Assembly (NCBI GenBank): GCA_902578935.1
Contig: CACHEU010000001.1
Location: 62,001-126,000, forward strand
DNA length: 64,000 bases
Direction: 5' to 3'
Source of the DNA: an uncultured Pelagibacteraceae bacterium
Lineage (GTDB): Bacteria; Pseudomonadota; Alphaproteobacteria; Pelagibacterales; Pelagibacteraceae
Positions 17,126-26,390 of the stretch are shown here, one piece after another. Each line of letters opens with the position of its first letter. Positions within the stretch are counted from its first letter, which is position 1. The notes below the pieces were generated by a model. It saw nothing but the letters and a program-made list of their open reading frames with translations. It searched no databases and was not told the DNA's origin. Both the position numbers and the translations under genes were made by a program.

Positions 17126-18041
17126 CGCCAATTCTTTGAATAATTTGTGAAGACATATCTGTGCCTTTTTGAAGGCTTTCTCTTAGTGATAAATTATTTA
17201 TATAACCATGCAAAAATCCAGCAGCAAAAAGATCGCCAGCTCCTGTTAAATCCACAATTTTTAAATTTTTTTGAACACCACACTCAAACACATCATTTTT
17301 ATTTATTGCAATACTACCTTTTTCACCTCGAGTTATAATCATTAACTTTCCGAGATTTTTTCCAAAAGAAATTACTTCATCAAAATTTTTAGTATCAATT
17401 AAAGATAAAATTTCTTGTTCATTTGCAAATGTAATATCTAGTTTATTTTTTACCAAATTTAAAAAGTGTGGTTTGTGTCTATCAACACAAAATTGATCGG
17501 ATAATGACATAGCAATCTTGTTTGAGTTATTTATAGCTTTTTCGAAAGCTTTCTGAGGATTACCCTCATCCCAAAGATATCCTTCCAAAAAAGTTATTTC
17601 ACTCTTTTTAATGGCATCAACATCAACATCATCTTCGTTAATTTTGCCTGCAATTCCTAAAAAAGTACACATTGTTCTTTCCGAGTCGGGAGTTATCAAA
17701 ATTAAACAAGTCCCAGTAGACAAGGCTTCTTTTTTTTTAGAATAAAAGTATTGAACTTTTTCTTTTTTAAGTCCTTCTTCATATTTACTACCCAAGCCGT
17801 CTTCATTGACTTTGCCTATGAATCCAACATTATTACCTAACTGTGCTAGGCCTACAATGGAATTTGCAACAGATCCTCCTGCAACAGTTTCTTCAATTTT
17901 TAAATTGGATAATAATTTTTTAAATTCTACTTCATCGACTAGTTTCATAGTACTCTTGGTGAGTTTATTTTTAGCTAAAAAATTATCGTCAACTTTGCAA
18001 ATAACATCTACTATTGCATTTCCCATTCCCAAAATTTTCAT
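17112..18041 (-). CDS. PfkB family carbohydrate (adenosine-type) kinase
   Basis: Ribokinase-fold sugar or nucleoside kinase of 309 residues. It has an N-terminal GMGNAIVDV strand and a GGSVANSI motif, and near the C-terminus the PfkB signature DLTGAGDLFAAGFLHG with the catalytic Asp. The overall pattern resembles the adenosine-kinase-like subgroup often annotated in alphaproteobacteria; the substrate is not certain. I start at MKILGMGN (18041), one base after the nth stop, not at the upstream codon inside nth. It is the last gene of the grpE-dnaK-dnaJ-dapB-nth-pfkB run. Confidence 0.88.
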   Translation of the reverse strand: MKILGMGNAIVDVICKVDDNFLAKNKLTKSTMKLVDEVEFKKLLSNLKIEETVAGGSVANSIVGLAQLGNNVGFIGKVNEDGLGSKYEEGLKKEKVQYFYSKKKEALSTGTCLILITPDSERTMCTFLGIAGKINEDDVDVDAIKKSEITFLEGYLWDEGNPQKAFEKAINNSNKIAMSLSDQFCVDRHKPHFLNLVKNKLDITFANEQEILSLIDTKNFDEVISFGKNLGKLMIITRGEKGSIAINKNDVFECGVQKNLKIVDLTGAGDLFAAGFLHGYINNLSLRESLQKGTDMSSQIIQRIGARLS

Positions 18042-18042
18042 A

Positions 18043-18714
18043 TTAAGCTTTCTTTGTTTTAATTGGTATTTTACGATTAGGATAACAAGTGGTACAGATT
18101 TTACAAGTAAGGCCGTAACACTCTCTTGCCTTACAATATTCTCTTCCATAATAAATTATTTGAAGATGAAGTTTATTCCAAGATTTTTTAGGAAATAGTT
18201 TTTTTAAATCCTTCTCAGTTTGAATAACATTTTTACCGTTAGTTAATCCCCACCTTTGTGCCAAACGATGAATATGTGTGTCTATAGGAAAGGCTGGATA
18301 TCCGAATCCTTGAGACATCACTACACTCGCCGTTTTATGACCTACACCTTGTAAATTTTCAAGATCCTTAAAATTTTTTGGTACCTTCCCACCGTGTTTT
18401 TCTATCAATTGTTTTGAGAGCAAATATACGCTTTTAGCTTTGTTTCTAAAAAAACCTAGACTTTTTATTAACTTTTCAATTTTTTTTCTTCCCAATTTTA
18501 CAAAATGTTCTGGTTTATAATATTTTGGATATATATTCTTGGTCGCTTTGTTCACGTTAATATCTGTAGTTTGTGCAGATAAAGCCACAGACACTAATAA
18601 AGTAAATGTATTTTTGTGTTTTAGTGGAGTCGGAGTCTTTGGATAAATTTTATTAAGAATTTTTAATATTATTTTTGCTCTTTTATTTGAACTCATTGTT
18701 TTAAATTTATTCAA
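18043..18714 (-). CDS. nth: Endonuclease III
   Basis: Base-excision repair glycosylase/AP lyase for oxidised pyrimidines. It has 223 residues with the helix-hairpin-helix LENLQGVGHKTASVV containing the catalytic Lys, and the catalytic Asp in FPIDTHIHRLAQRWGL. The C-terminal Cys cluster reads CKARECYGLTCKICTTC. The spacing differs from the classical C-x6-C-x2-C-x5-C [4Fe-4S] loop, so cluster geometry may be altered. It overlaps dapB by 8 bases. Confidence 0.93.
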   Translation of the reverse strand: MNKFKTMSSNKRAKIILKILNKIYPKTPTPLKHKNTFTLLVSVALSAQTTDINVNKATKNIYPKYYKPEHFVKLGRKKIEKLIKSLGFFRNKAKSVYLLSKQLIEKHGGKVPKNFKDLENLQGVGHKTASVVMSQGFGYPAFPIDTHIHRLAQRWGLTNGKNVIQTEKDLKKLFPKKSWNKLHLQIIYYGREYCKARECYGLTCKICTTCYPNRKIPIKTKKA

Positions 18715-19483
18715 AATTTAAAACATTTCTCATTGAGTATAAACCTGGTTTTTTATTTATTAACCATTTTGCTGCAGTTAAGGCCCCTTCAGAGTATAAA
18801 GTTCTATCAAAGGATTCGTGATTTAAAGTGACTATTTCTTTTCCGCTTGAGAATTTTACCTCATGTTCTCCAATAATTTTACCTTTTCTAATGGAATTAA
18901 AATTGATTTTTTTGCTGTAAGGAAAAGACTTTTTATTTAAAAATCTTTTTCCCATAATTCTACTTAAATCTTTATTTTTTCCTAATGCTATACCTTTTCC
19001 AAGCATCAAAGCTGTACCCGAAGGATGATCTTTTTTATGTTTATGATGCACTTCAAAAATTTTGCTTAAAAAGTTATTTCCAAGAGATTTTGATGTAATC
19101 TCGGTTAAATAAACAAGCAAATTTACACCCAGGCTCATATTTCCCGCTTTAAGTATAGGTATTTTTCTAGAGTATTTTTTTATCAATTTTTCTTCTCTTT
19201 TTGAAAAACCAGTTGTTCCAATCACTACTCTTTTTTTTAATTTTGAAGCGATTTTAAGCACTTCTAAAGTACATTTCGGAACCGTAAAATCTATAATTAC
19301 ATTTGCATTTTTAAATGCATTTTTTGAATTTAATTGAGGTTTTAAACCCGATACTTTTTTGTTAACTATTCTATTTTCTGTAACAGAAACAAGCTTAAAG
19401 TTTTTAGCAGTTTTAGAAGACCTGATGAGTTGCTGACCCATTCTTCCAAGACATCCGGTAATAGCTAAATTAATTTTTTTCAT
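18707..19483 (-). CDS. dapB: 4-hydroxy-tetrahydrodipicolinate reductase
   Basis: NAD(P)H-dependent step of lysine and diaminopimelate synthesis. The 258-residue protein has the N-terminal nucleotide-binding motif TGCLGRMGQ and the GTTGF motif. The substrate-binding segment is EVHHKHKKDHPSGTA, with the conserved His-His and Lys. The C-terminal segment with NHESFDRTLYSEGAL is present. One base separates its start from dnaJ, so it is read as part of the chaperone operon, a linkage also seen in other alphaproteobacteria. Confidence 0.95.
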   Translation of the reverse strand: MKKINLAITGCLGRMGQQLIRSSKTAKNFKLVSVTENRIVNKKVSGLKPQLNSKNAFKNANVIIDFTVPKCTLEVLKIASKLKKRVVIGTTGFSKREEKLIKKYSRKIPILKAGNMSLGVNLLVYLTEITSKSLGNNFLSKIFEVHHKHKKDHPSGTALMLGKGIALGKNKDLSRIMGKRFLNKKSFPYSKKINFNSIRKGKIIGEHEVKFSSGKEIVTLNHESFDRTLYSEGALTAAKWLINKKPGLYSMRNVLNFE

Positions 19484-20614
19484 TTAATTTTTCCAGAATT
19501 TTTTAGCTTTATCAAAGAAAGTTTTAATTAATGGATTTGATTTAGTGTCTTCCAAAGTCTTAAATTCTTCAAGCAGTTCTTTTTGTTTTTTAGTCAAAGA
19601 TGTTGGTACTTCAGTTATAATTCTGATGTACAAATCTCCAGATATATTTCTTTTTAAGATTGGCATACCTTTTCCTTTAAGTCTTAACTGTTTTCCGCTT
19701 TGGGTTCCAGATGGAATTTTGATTTTTGTTTTGCCACCATCAATTGAAGGCACCTCAACCGTTGTTCCTAAAGCTGCATCAGCAATAGAGATTGGCAACT
19801 CATAATAAAGACTTTCCTCTGATCTTTTAAAAATACTATGAGGTTCTACTGATACAAATAAATACAAGTCTCCATTTGCTCCACCCTTATTACCAGCCTC
19901 CCCTTTCCCCGCAAGTCTTATTCTTGTTCCATCATCAACTCCTTTTGGAATTTTCACCGAAACAGATTCACTAGATTGTGTTTTTCCCATTCCATTACAT
20001 TTATTACATGGACTAGTAATTTTTTCTCCTTCACCACCACACTGAGGGCAAGTTTGCTGTATAGTGAAGAATCCCTGACTAGATCTTACTCTTCCCTGTC
20101 CGCCGCAATAACTACAAGCAGAAGGTTTGGTACCTGGTTTAGCACCACTCCCAGAACATGTTTTGCATTTTTTATAAGTTGTGTAATTTATTTTTTTTTC
20201 AGTACCGGTAAATGCATCATTCAGATCTATTGAAATATCATACCTTAGATCACTACCTCTATTATTTGATCTACCTCTTCTTGATCCAGCAGATGCTCCG
20301 AAACCAAAATCCCCAAATACATCTTCAAAAATATCGGAGAAAGATGAAGAAAAATCGAAATTGCCAAAACCTCCTTGGCCCCCAGAACCTTGAAAAGCTG
20401 CATGTCCAAACTGATCATAATTTGCTTTTCTTTTATCATCAGAAAGTACGTGATAAGCTTCACTTCCTTCTTTGAATTTTTCTTCAGCTGCTTTATTACC
20501 CTTGTTTTTGTCTGGATGGTATTTAAGCGCTAATTTTCTGTAAGCTTTTTTGATTTCGTCTTTACTGGCAGATTTATCTACACCTAAGACTTCGTAATAA
20601 TCTCTTTTTGCCAT
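19484..20614 (-). CDS. dnaJ: Chaperone DnaJ
   Basis: Hsp40 co-chaperone that delivers clients to DnaK and stimulates its ATPase. The J domain (1-70) has the HPD motif in [10 protein letters not shown] Gly/Phe-rich linker follows, then four CxxCxGxG zinc repeats ([32 protein letters not shown]) and the C-terminal substrate domains. The 376-residue length is normal. It is co-directional with dnaK, 27 bases downstream of it. Confidence 0.98.
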   Translation of the reverse strand: MAKRDYYEVLGVDKSASKDEIKKAYRKLALKYHPDKNKGNKAAEEKFKEGSEAYHVLSDDKRKANYDQFGHAAFQGSGGQGGFGNFDFSSSFSDIFEDVFGDFGFGASAGSRRGRSNNRGSDLRYDISIDLNDAFTGTEKKINYTTYKKCKTCSGSGAKPGTKPSACSYCGGQGRVRSSQGFFTIQQTCPQCGGEGEKITSPCNKCNGMGKTQSSESVSVKIPKGVDDGTRIRLAGKGEAGNKGGANGDLYLFVSVEPHSIFKRSEESLYYELPISIADAALGTTVEVPSIDGGKTKIKIPSGTQSGKQLRLKGKGMPILKRNISGDLYIRIITEVPTSLTKKQKELLEEFKTLEDTKSNPLIKTFFDKAKKFWKN

Positions 20615-20641
20615 GAGAAGCTTTGCTCCTGTTAATTAGTC

Positions 20642-22552
20642 TTAGGCTCTTTTTTCTTTGTCTTCTTTTCCGTCTACAACTTCTGCATCAACAACGTTAT
20701 CTTTTTCCTTATCGTCTTTTTTTTCAGCAGCTTTGCCATCAGGTTTTTGTTGGCTTTTATAAACTGCCTCTCCTAACTTCATTGAGGCCTGAATCAAGGA
20801 TTGAGTTTTTTTCTTTACTTCTTCCGTGTCTGTTCCCTTCAAGGCATTTCTTAAGTCTGAAATAGCAGTTTCTATAGCCTTTTTTTCAGCTTCACTGATT
20901 TTAGAACCATGTTCTTTAAGATTTTTTTCAGTCGAATGAATTATAGTATCGGCCTGATTTCTTGCATCCACAGATTCTCTTTTTTTCTTGTCGGCCTCTT
21001 TATTTGATTCAGCATCTTTAACCATTTTTTGAATTTCCTCTTCAGATAATCCACCTGATGCTTGAATTTGAATTTTTTGCTCTTTACCTGTTCCTTTATC
21101 CTTAGCAGATACATTGACAATACCATTTGCGTCTATATCAAAGGTTACCTCAATCTGCGGAACACCTCTTGGAGCAGGAGCAATTCCGACAAGCTCAAAG
21201 TTACCTAAAATTTTATTATCTGCAGCCATCTCTCTTTCGCCTTGCAGTACTCTTATCGATACGGCAGGCTGATTGTCTTCAGCAGTTGAGAAGACCTGAC
21301 TTTTTTTAGTTGGTATAGTTGTGTTTTTATCAATTAATTTTGTAGATACTCCTCCAAGCGTTTCAATACCTAGTGACAATGGAGTAACATCTAAAAGCAA
21401 AACATCTTTCACATCGCCCTGTAGTACGCCTGCTTGAATTGCAGCTCCCATTGCAACTACTTCATCAGGGTTAACACTTTTGTTTGGATCTTTTCCAAAA
21501 AAGTTTTTAACAGTTTCAACAATTTTTGGCATTCTAGTCATACCGCCAACTAGAACCACTTCGTTAATCTCTGCTGCAGAAAATCCTGAATCTTTAAGAG
21601 CCGTTTTGCAAGGTTCTAAAGTTCTCTCTACCAGATTTTCCACTAAAGCTTCTAGCTTAGCTCTAGTAAATTTTAAATTAATGTGTTTTGGTCCTGTTTT
21701 GTCTGCTGTAATGAACGGAAGATTAATTTCAGTTTGCGTTGCAGAAGATAATTCTATTTTTGCTTTTTCTGCCGCTTCTTTTAATCTTTGTAAAGCGAGT
21801 TTGTCAGTTTTTAAATCAATGCCGCTATCTTTTTTAAATTCTGAAACCAGATAATCTACAATAGTGTCATCAAAATCTTCACCACCTAAAAAAGTGTCTC
21901 CGTTTGTAGATTTTACCTCAAATACACCATCGCCAATTTCTAAAATAGAAACATCAAAAGTTCCACCACCAAGGTCGTAAACAGCAATTTTTTTTCCACC
22001 TTTTTTATCTAAGCCATATGCTAATGAAGCTGCAGTAGGCTCGTTAATAATTCTTAAAACTTCTAAGCCAGCAATTTTTCCTGCATCTTTCGTTGCTTGT
22101 CTTTGTGCATCATTAAAATATGCTGGTACCGTTATTACTGCTTTAGTAACTGGTTGACCCAAATGTTTTTCAGCTGTTTCTTTCATTTTTTGAAGAATAA
22201 AAGCTGATATCTGAGACGGAGAATATTTTTTACCTTTTGCTTCTATCCAGGCATCATTTTTATCTGACTTGACTATTTTAAATGGAACTTTTTCGACATC
22301 TTTTTTTACAGATTGGTCATCAAAAGTTCTTCCTATTAATCTTTTAGCAGCAAAAATTGTATTCTCAGGATTTGTCACAGCCTGCCTCTTTGCAGGTTGA
22401 CCCACTAGTTTTTCGTCTTTTTCAAGAAAAGCAACTACTGAAGGAGTCGTTCTTTGTCCCTCAGCATTTTCAATAACTTTTGCTTGCTTGCCTTCCATTA
22501 TGGCTACGCAAGAGTTTGTTGTGCCTAAGTCTATTCCAATTACTCTACTCAT
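20642..22552 (-). CDS. dnaK: Chaperone DnaK (Hsp70)
   Basis: ATP-driven chaperone of 636 residues. The N-terminus has [14 protein letters not shown], the ATPase domain has the phosphate motifs [14 protein letters not shown] and [10 protein letters not shown], and the linker is [17 protein letters not shown] beta-sandwich substrate domain and a Lys/Glu-rich C-terminal tail complete it. It forms a grpE-dnaK-dnaJ operon on the minus strand. No CIRCE-type inverted repeat is visible in the 45 bases upstream. Confidence 0.98.
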   Translation of the reverse strand: MSRVIGIDLGTTNSCVAIMEGKQAKVIENAEGQRTTPSVVAFLEKDEKLVGQPAKRQAVTNPENTIFAAKRLIGRTFDDQSVKKDVEKVPFKIVKSDKNDAWIEAKGKKYSPSQISAFILQKMKETAEKHLGQPVTKAVITVPAYFNDAQRQATKDAGKIAGLEVLRIINEPTAASLAYGLDKKGGKKIAVYDLGGGTFDVSILEIGDGVFEVKSTNGDTFLGGEDFDDTIVDYLVSEFKKDSGIDLKTDKLALQRLKEAAEKAKIELSSATQTEINLPFITADKTGPKHINLKFTRAKLEALVENLVERTLEPCKTALKDSGFSAAEINEVVLVGGMTRMPKIVETVKNFFGKDPNKSVNPDEVVAMGAAIQAGVLQGDVKDVLLLDVTPLSLGIETLGGVSTKLIDKNTTIPTKKSQVFSTAEDNQPAVSIRVLQGEREMAADNKILGNFELVGIAPAPRGVPQIEVTFDIDANGIVNVSAKDKGTGKEQKIQIQASGGLSEEEIQKMVKDAESNKEADKKKRESVDARNQADTIIHSTEKNLKEHGSKISEAEKKAIETAISDLRNALKGTDTEEVKKKTQSLIQASMKLGEAVYKSQQKPDGKAAEKKDDKEKDNVVDAEVVDGKEDKEKRA

Positions 22553-22597
22553 AATGCTTGATATATGGGTGTTATTTGTGTTTCTACAAGATGGTAA

Positions 22598-23176
22598 TTA
22601 CTTTTTTTTCTCATTTTTTTCCTCATTTTTTCCTTCTTTTTTTACACTTTTTTTAGAAACAGCAACCAAAGACGGTCTAAGCAACCTTTCCCTTAACATA
22701 TAACCGGCTTGTATTTCTTGTACGATGGTTCCAGCTTCTACATTGTCATTTTCTATTTCTGTCATAGCCTGATGAAAATTTGGATCAAATTTTTTCTTAG
22801 TTGTATCAATTTTTTCTATTTTATTTTTTTTGAAAATTGAAATTAAATCTTTTTCAATAATTTCAATGTTTTTCAAAAATTTATCTAAATCCTTGTTATC
22901 TTTTAAGGTTGGATCATTTTTAATCGAAATATGGGCTCTTTGTAAATTGTCTAATATAGCTAAGTTTTCTCTTGCAAAATTGAAACCTCCGAAATCTATT
23001 GCTTCCTTAATATCTTTATCAAACCTCTTTCGTTGGTTTTCTAGCTCGGCAAGAGATCTTAAAAGCTTATCCTCAGTATCTTTGAGCTTTTCTTCAATAC
23101 TTAGTTCTTTTTTTTCTTCCTTTTTTTGAGCTTTACTCTCTTTTTCGTTTTTATCTTCATCGTTTAAATTAGTCAT
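22598..23176 (-). CDS. grpE: Nucleotide exchange factor GrpE
   Basis: Exchanges ADP for ATP on DnaK. The 192-residue protein has a long charged N-terminal coiled coil, then the GrpE core with LAELENQRKRFDKDI, FARENLAILDNLQRA and the C-terminal beta domain HQAMTEIENDN..VQEIQAGYMLRERLLRPSLVAVSK. A Lys/Glu-rich tail follows. It is first in the chaperone operon and divergent from rdgB with a 41-base gap. Confidence 0.96.
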   Translation of the reverse strand: MTNLNDEDKNEKESKAQKKEEKKELSIEEKLKDTEDKLLRSLAELENQRKRFDKDIKEAIDFGGFNFARENLAILDNLQRAHISIKNDPTLKDNKDLDKFLKNIEIIEKDLISIFKKNKIEKIDTTKKKFDPNFHQAMTEIENDNVEAGTIVQEIQAGYMLRERLLRPSLVAVSKKSVKKEGKNEEKNEKKK

Positions 23177-23217
23177 ATTTTCTATATAGTTATGAAATAT
23201 TTAATTTCCAGGTCTTT

Positions 23218-23808
23218 ATGCACAAAATTGATAAGATATTAATAGGAACTCATAACAAGGGAAAATTTAAAGAAATAAGTAGTTTATTGCCGAATAAAGT
23301 AGAAAAAGTTTCACCTATTGATCTCGGTATAGAGAGTCCAGAAGAAAGTGGAAAAACTTTTCTTCAAAATTCAGAACTAAAAGCTAATTTTTTTTGCAAT
23401 AAATCAAAATTAATTACTCTATCTGATGATTCAGGTCTTGAGATTGATTGTTTAAATGGGCAGCCTGGTATTTTTTCTTCAAGATGGGCAAAGCAGTTTG
23501 GGAGTTTTGATAATGCAATGATAGAAATTCTTAACAAAATAAAAACTTTAAACAAAGGTACAGCAGCCCAGTTTGTTTGCAGCCTAACTATACAATGGCC
23601 AGATGGAAAAAAAATTTCAGAAATTGGAAAGATAAAGGGAAATATATCTTCAAAAAAAGGGAACAACGGCTTTGGTTATGATCCTATCTTTGTTCCCAAC
23701 GGTCATTCTAGAACATTTGCTGAAATGGACTATAAAGAAAAACTTTTGATAGATCACAGATATATCGCATACAAGAAACTAGAGGAAAAAATTAAAGTTT
23801 ATTTTTAA
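23218..23808 (+). CDS. rdgB: dITP/XTP pyrophosphatase (RdgB/HAM1)
   Basis: House-cleaning enzyme that hydrolyses non-canonical purine triphosphates such as dITP and XTP. It is 196 residues long. The N-terminus has IGTHNKGKFKEI; then come the metal-binding LSDDSGLEID, the AKQFGSFDNAMIEIL segment, and GNNGFGYDPIFVPNG with TFAEMDYKEK. All are HAM1 hallmarks. The 3' end overlaps the convergent LpoA-like gene by 17 bases. Confidence 0.96.
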   Translation: MHKIDKILIGTHNKGKFKEISSLLPNKVEKVSPIDLGIESPEESGKTFLQNSELKANFFCNKSKLITLSDDSGLEIDCLNGQPGIFSSRWAKQFGSFDNAMIEILNKIKTLNKGTAAQFVCSLTIQWPDGKKISEIGKIKGNISSKKGNNGFGYDPIFVPNGHSRTFAEMDYKEKLLIDHRYIAYKKLEEKIKVYF

Positions 23809-24955
23809 TAAATTTTCCCTCTTCCAATTTATAGATATTAAGTTCTTGAATGACTTTATTATTAGATATTTTGAATTTTCCAATTTTTCCCTTGATATCT
23901 GTTTTTAGATTAAAATTATTAGTTGAATTTATATTTTTTTCATTCTTCCAAACATAATATATCAAACCAATAATATCATAGGCCAGGATTGTAATTTCAG
24001 TGGGTTTGTAATTATAAGTTTCATAAAATTTTTTATTAAACTTTTCAAAATTTTTTAAATCTATGGAAGGAAAATAAAAATTTTTAATCGACGTTTCTTT
24101 TATTATGCTGTCGTCAAACCATTGATTCCCAGTTATTATTAAAATATCCTTTTCTGATACGTCGGTGTAGGCTAGGGATGTAAGTACACTTTTTAAGCCA
24201 TTTCCAAAGTCAATTATTACAACAGAATCAAAATTCACTTTTCCGAGAGTGTATCTTTGTTTAAGTTGGTTTAATTCTCTTATATCTTTGGGTTCTTCTG
24301 AACCTTCCAATTTTTTCATTCTTGAATTCAAATTTATTTTTCTTTGTTTATAATTTGTTAGCTTTTCTATTTGTTTAGTTAAAATTTTTGGATCTTCACT
24401 ATAGCTAAAAAGTTTCGCGCTTGAAAAATTTGTTAATCTAATATTTTTTTCCACATGTTTTGCATATTCATTCTTAGGATACAAAATTACTGTTTTTTTC
24501 TTTTTTTCTTTTTCAATAAATTTTTTGATTGTCAGTAGTTGTGATTCCAAATTAATACCCATCATTATAATATTTTTTTTGGGCTCAGAGTTTATGTTTG
24601 ACAAAGATATAAAAACTAGATCTTCAAAATTATGTAATTCTTTAAAAAATTCTGAATCGGTAGGGCCAATAATAATTTTTATATCTTCATTTCTAAATTC
24701 TTTGCACGCTTGAATTATTTTTTCTTTCTTCGATCCCGAATCTTTTGGATATATTTTTATTTTAGGATTATCGATATCGTGTAAAGCTAGATTTATGGCA
24801 TACAACATATCTTCTCCCAGACTTTTTAGTTCGCCAGTAAGAGGCAACAAGGCCCCAATTTTAAGAATATTCTCATCCTTATTTTCAATTGCGAAAACAA
24901 AAGTGTTAAAAGTAATTAGCAAATAAGATAAAACTATCTTAAAAATTTTTTTCAT
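23792..24955 (-). CDS. LpoA-like periplasmic binding protein (penicillin-binding protein activator)
   Basis: The 387-residue secreted protein has an N-terminal signal sequence (MKKIFKIVLSYLLITFNTFVFA) and a periplasmic-binding-protein type I fold: KIGALLPLTGELKSLGEDMLYAINLAL, then DSGSKKEKIIQA and IIGPTDSEFF. No transporter genes are nearby. It lies head to head with rsmI and near a BON lipoprotein, which mirrors the E. coli lpoA-rsmI-dolP neighbourhood. A role in activating a peptidoglycan synthase is therefore more likely than solute uptake. The start at 24955 is five bases from the rsmI ATG. Confidence 0.7.
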   Translation of the reverse strand: MKKIFKIVLSYLLITFNTFVFAIENKDENILKIGALLPLTGELKSLGEDMLYAINLALHDIDNPKIKIYPKDSGSKKEKIIQACKEFRNEDIKIIIGPTDSEFFKELHNFEDLVFISLSNINSEPKKNIIMMGINLESQLLTIKKFIEKEKKKKTVILYPKNEYAKHVEKNIRLTNFSSAKLFSYSEDPKILTKQIEKLTNYKQRKINLNSRMKKLEGSEEPKDIRELNQLKQRYTLGKVNFDSVVIIDFGNGLKSVLTSLAYTDVSEKDILIITGNQWFDDSIIKETSIKNFYFPSIDLKNFEKFNKKFYETYNYKPTEITILAYDIIGLIYYVWKNEKNINSTNNFNLKTDIKGKIGKFKISNNKVIQELNIYKLEEGKFIKNKL

Positions 24956-24960
24956 ATTAT

Positions 24961-25800
24961 ATGAATAATTTCTTACCAGGTTTATACATTGTTTCAACAC
25001 CAATAGGTAATTTGGAAGATATTACATTAAGGGCATTAAATGTATTAAAAAATTCAAATAAAATTCTATGTGAAGATACTAGAAGATCTTTAAAATTGTT
25101 AAATTATTATAATATTAAAAAACAACTCATCTCTTATCACAAATTTAATGAAAAAAAATTAACATCCTCTATTATTGAATTAATTAAAAAGGGAGAAAAA
25201 ATTTCGCTTATCTCAGATGCCGGAACACCTCTCATATCAGATCCTGGGCTGATTCTTTTAAAAGAGTGTATTAAAAAAAAAATTAAAATTTTTCCAATTC
25301 CTGGTGTTTCAGCCGTTACAACAGCTATGAGCATTTCCGGTTTTGATGAGAAGTATTTTTTTTATGGTTTTTTACCAAAAAAAATAAAGGAGTTAGAGAA
25401 ACTAGCCGAAGATTTAAAAAATTATAATTTTAATATTGTATTTTTTATTCCTGCTTTAAAAATTAATTTTTATACAAAATTTTTTAAAAATTTTTTTTTG
25501 GATAGAAATATTTTTATAGCTAGAGAAATGACCAAAATACATGAAACTTTTTATAGAGAAAATCTAGAAGATTTTAAAGGTCTTGGAACCAATGTTAAAG
25601 GAGAACTAACAGTTGTGTTGTCTAAAAGGAAAGAAAAGTATAGTTTAGAAAAGGAGAATATTGACGAAGATAATTTAAAAATGGAAATTAAAAAGTATTT
25701 AAAAAGATATTCATTGAAAGATGTTGTAAATTTAATTTCTGCAAAAAATAAAATATCAAAAAAGAAAATTTATAATTTATGCTTAAAAATGAAAAAATAA
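24961..25800 (+). CDS. rsmI: 16S rRNA (cytidine-2'-O)-methyltransferase RsmI
   Basis: Methylates the ribose of C1402 in 16S rRNA with SAM. The tetrapyrrole-methylase fold protein (279 residues) starts LPGLYIVSTPIGNLEDITLRAL, with EDTRRSLKLL, ISDAGTPLISDPG, and the AMSISGFDEKYFFYGFLP segment after it. The C-terminal domain is present but very Lys-rich. It overlaps the BON gene by 22 bases. Confidence 0.95.
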   Translation: MNNFLPGLYIVSTPIGNLEDITLRALNVLKNSNKILCEDTRRSLKLLNYYNIKKQLISYHKFNEKKLTSSIIELIKKGEKISLISDAGTPLISDPGLILLKECIKKKIKIFPIPGVSAVTTAMSISGFDEKYFFYGFLPKKIKELEKLAEDLKNYNFNIVFFIPALKINFYTKFFKNFFLDRNIFIAREMTKIHETFYRENLEDFKGLGTNVKGELTVVLSKRKEKYSLEKENIDEDNLKMEIKKYLKRYSLKDVVNLISAKNKISKKKIYNLCLKMKK

Positions 25801-26390
25801 TTAGATTATTTATAAAATTAATTTTAATATCTTTTCTTTTATACTCGTGTGTTGGAACTTCATCCGTTGGCGTGTTTGGCTCAGGCGTTAGTGTTGCGTT
25901 TGACCCAAGAACAGTTGGTATGCAAATTGATGATTCAATAATGCAAAAAAATTTAATGAGCAGACTAGCTTTGACAGAAAAAAAATATTTCCTATCAATT
26001 AGTGTTAAAGTTTTAGATGGAAATATATTCTTGTCTGGAAAAGTTGATGAACCAGAAGAAAAATTAAAAATTACTAAAATGGCATGGGAAACAAAGGGAA
26101 CAAGATCTGTAAGGAGTGCTATTGCAATTAAAGGGCAGACAAATTTTAAAGGTACCGCAAAAGATATTTTAATTACATCCCAATTAAGAACTGCATTAAT
26201 TTTTAACAAACTTATTAAAGCTACAAATTACAATATTGATACAATAAACGGCAAAACTTATATATTTGGTATTGCTATGACAGATGATGAAAAAAAAGAA
26301 GTAATAAAAGAAGCAGAAGAGGTTTATGGAGTTAAAAAAGTAATTCCGAGCATTATATTAGTGAAAGAATTAAGTAGAAATAAAAATTAA
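25779..26390 (+). CDS. BON-domain outer-membrane lipoprotein (DolP-like)
   Basis: The 203-residue protein has a lipobox LYSC near residues 21-24 and two BON domains, one around KVLDGNIFLSGKVDEPEEKLKI and a second around TINGKTYIFGIAMTDDEKKEVI. BON domains bind phospholipid or maintain envelope integrity; E. coli DolP (YraP) occupies a comparable locus. It is translated from inside the end of rsmI, so probably co-expressed. YraN, which often lies nearby, is absent here. The end overlaps convergent maeB by 4 bases. Confidence 0.8.
   Translation: MLKNEKIIRLFIKLILISFLLYSCVGTSSVGVFGSGVSVAFDPRTVGMQIDDSIMQKNLMSRLALTEKKYFLSISVKVLDGNIFLSGKVDEPEEKLKITKMAWETKGTRSVRSAIAIKGQTNFKGTAKDILITSQLRTALIFNKLIKATNYNIDTINGKTYIFGIAMTDDEKKEVIKEAEEVYGVKKVIPSIILVKELSRNKN

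Noticed and set aside
20212-20475. Plus-strand and second minus-strand frames within dnaJ
   Set aside because: They follow the dnaJ Gly-rich linker in other frames and show low-complexity composition; no independent evidence.
22553-22597. CIRCE-type operator upstream of dnaK
   Set aside because: The 45-base gap contains no TTAGCACTC/GAGTGCTAA inverted repeat.
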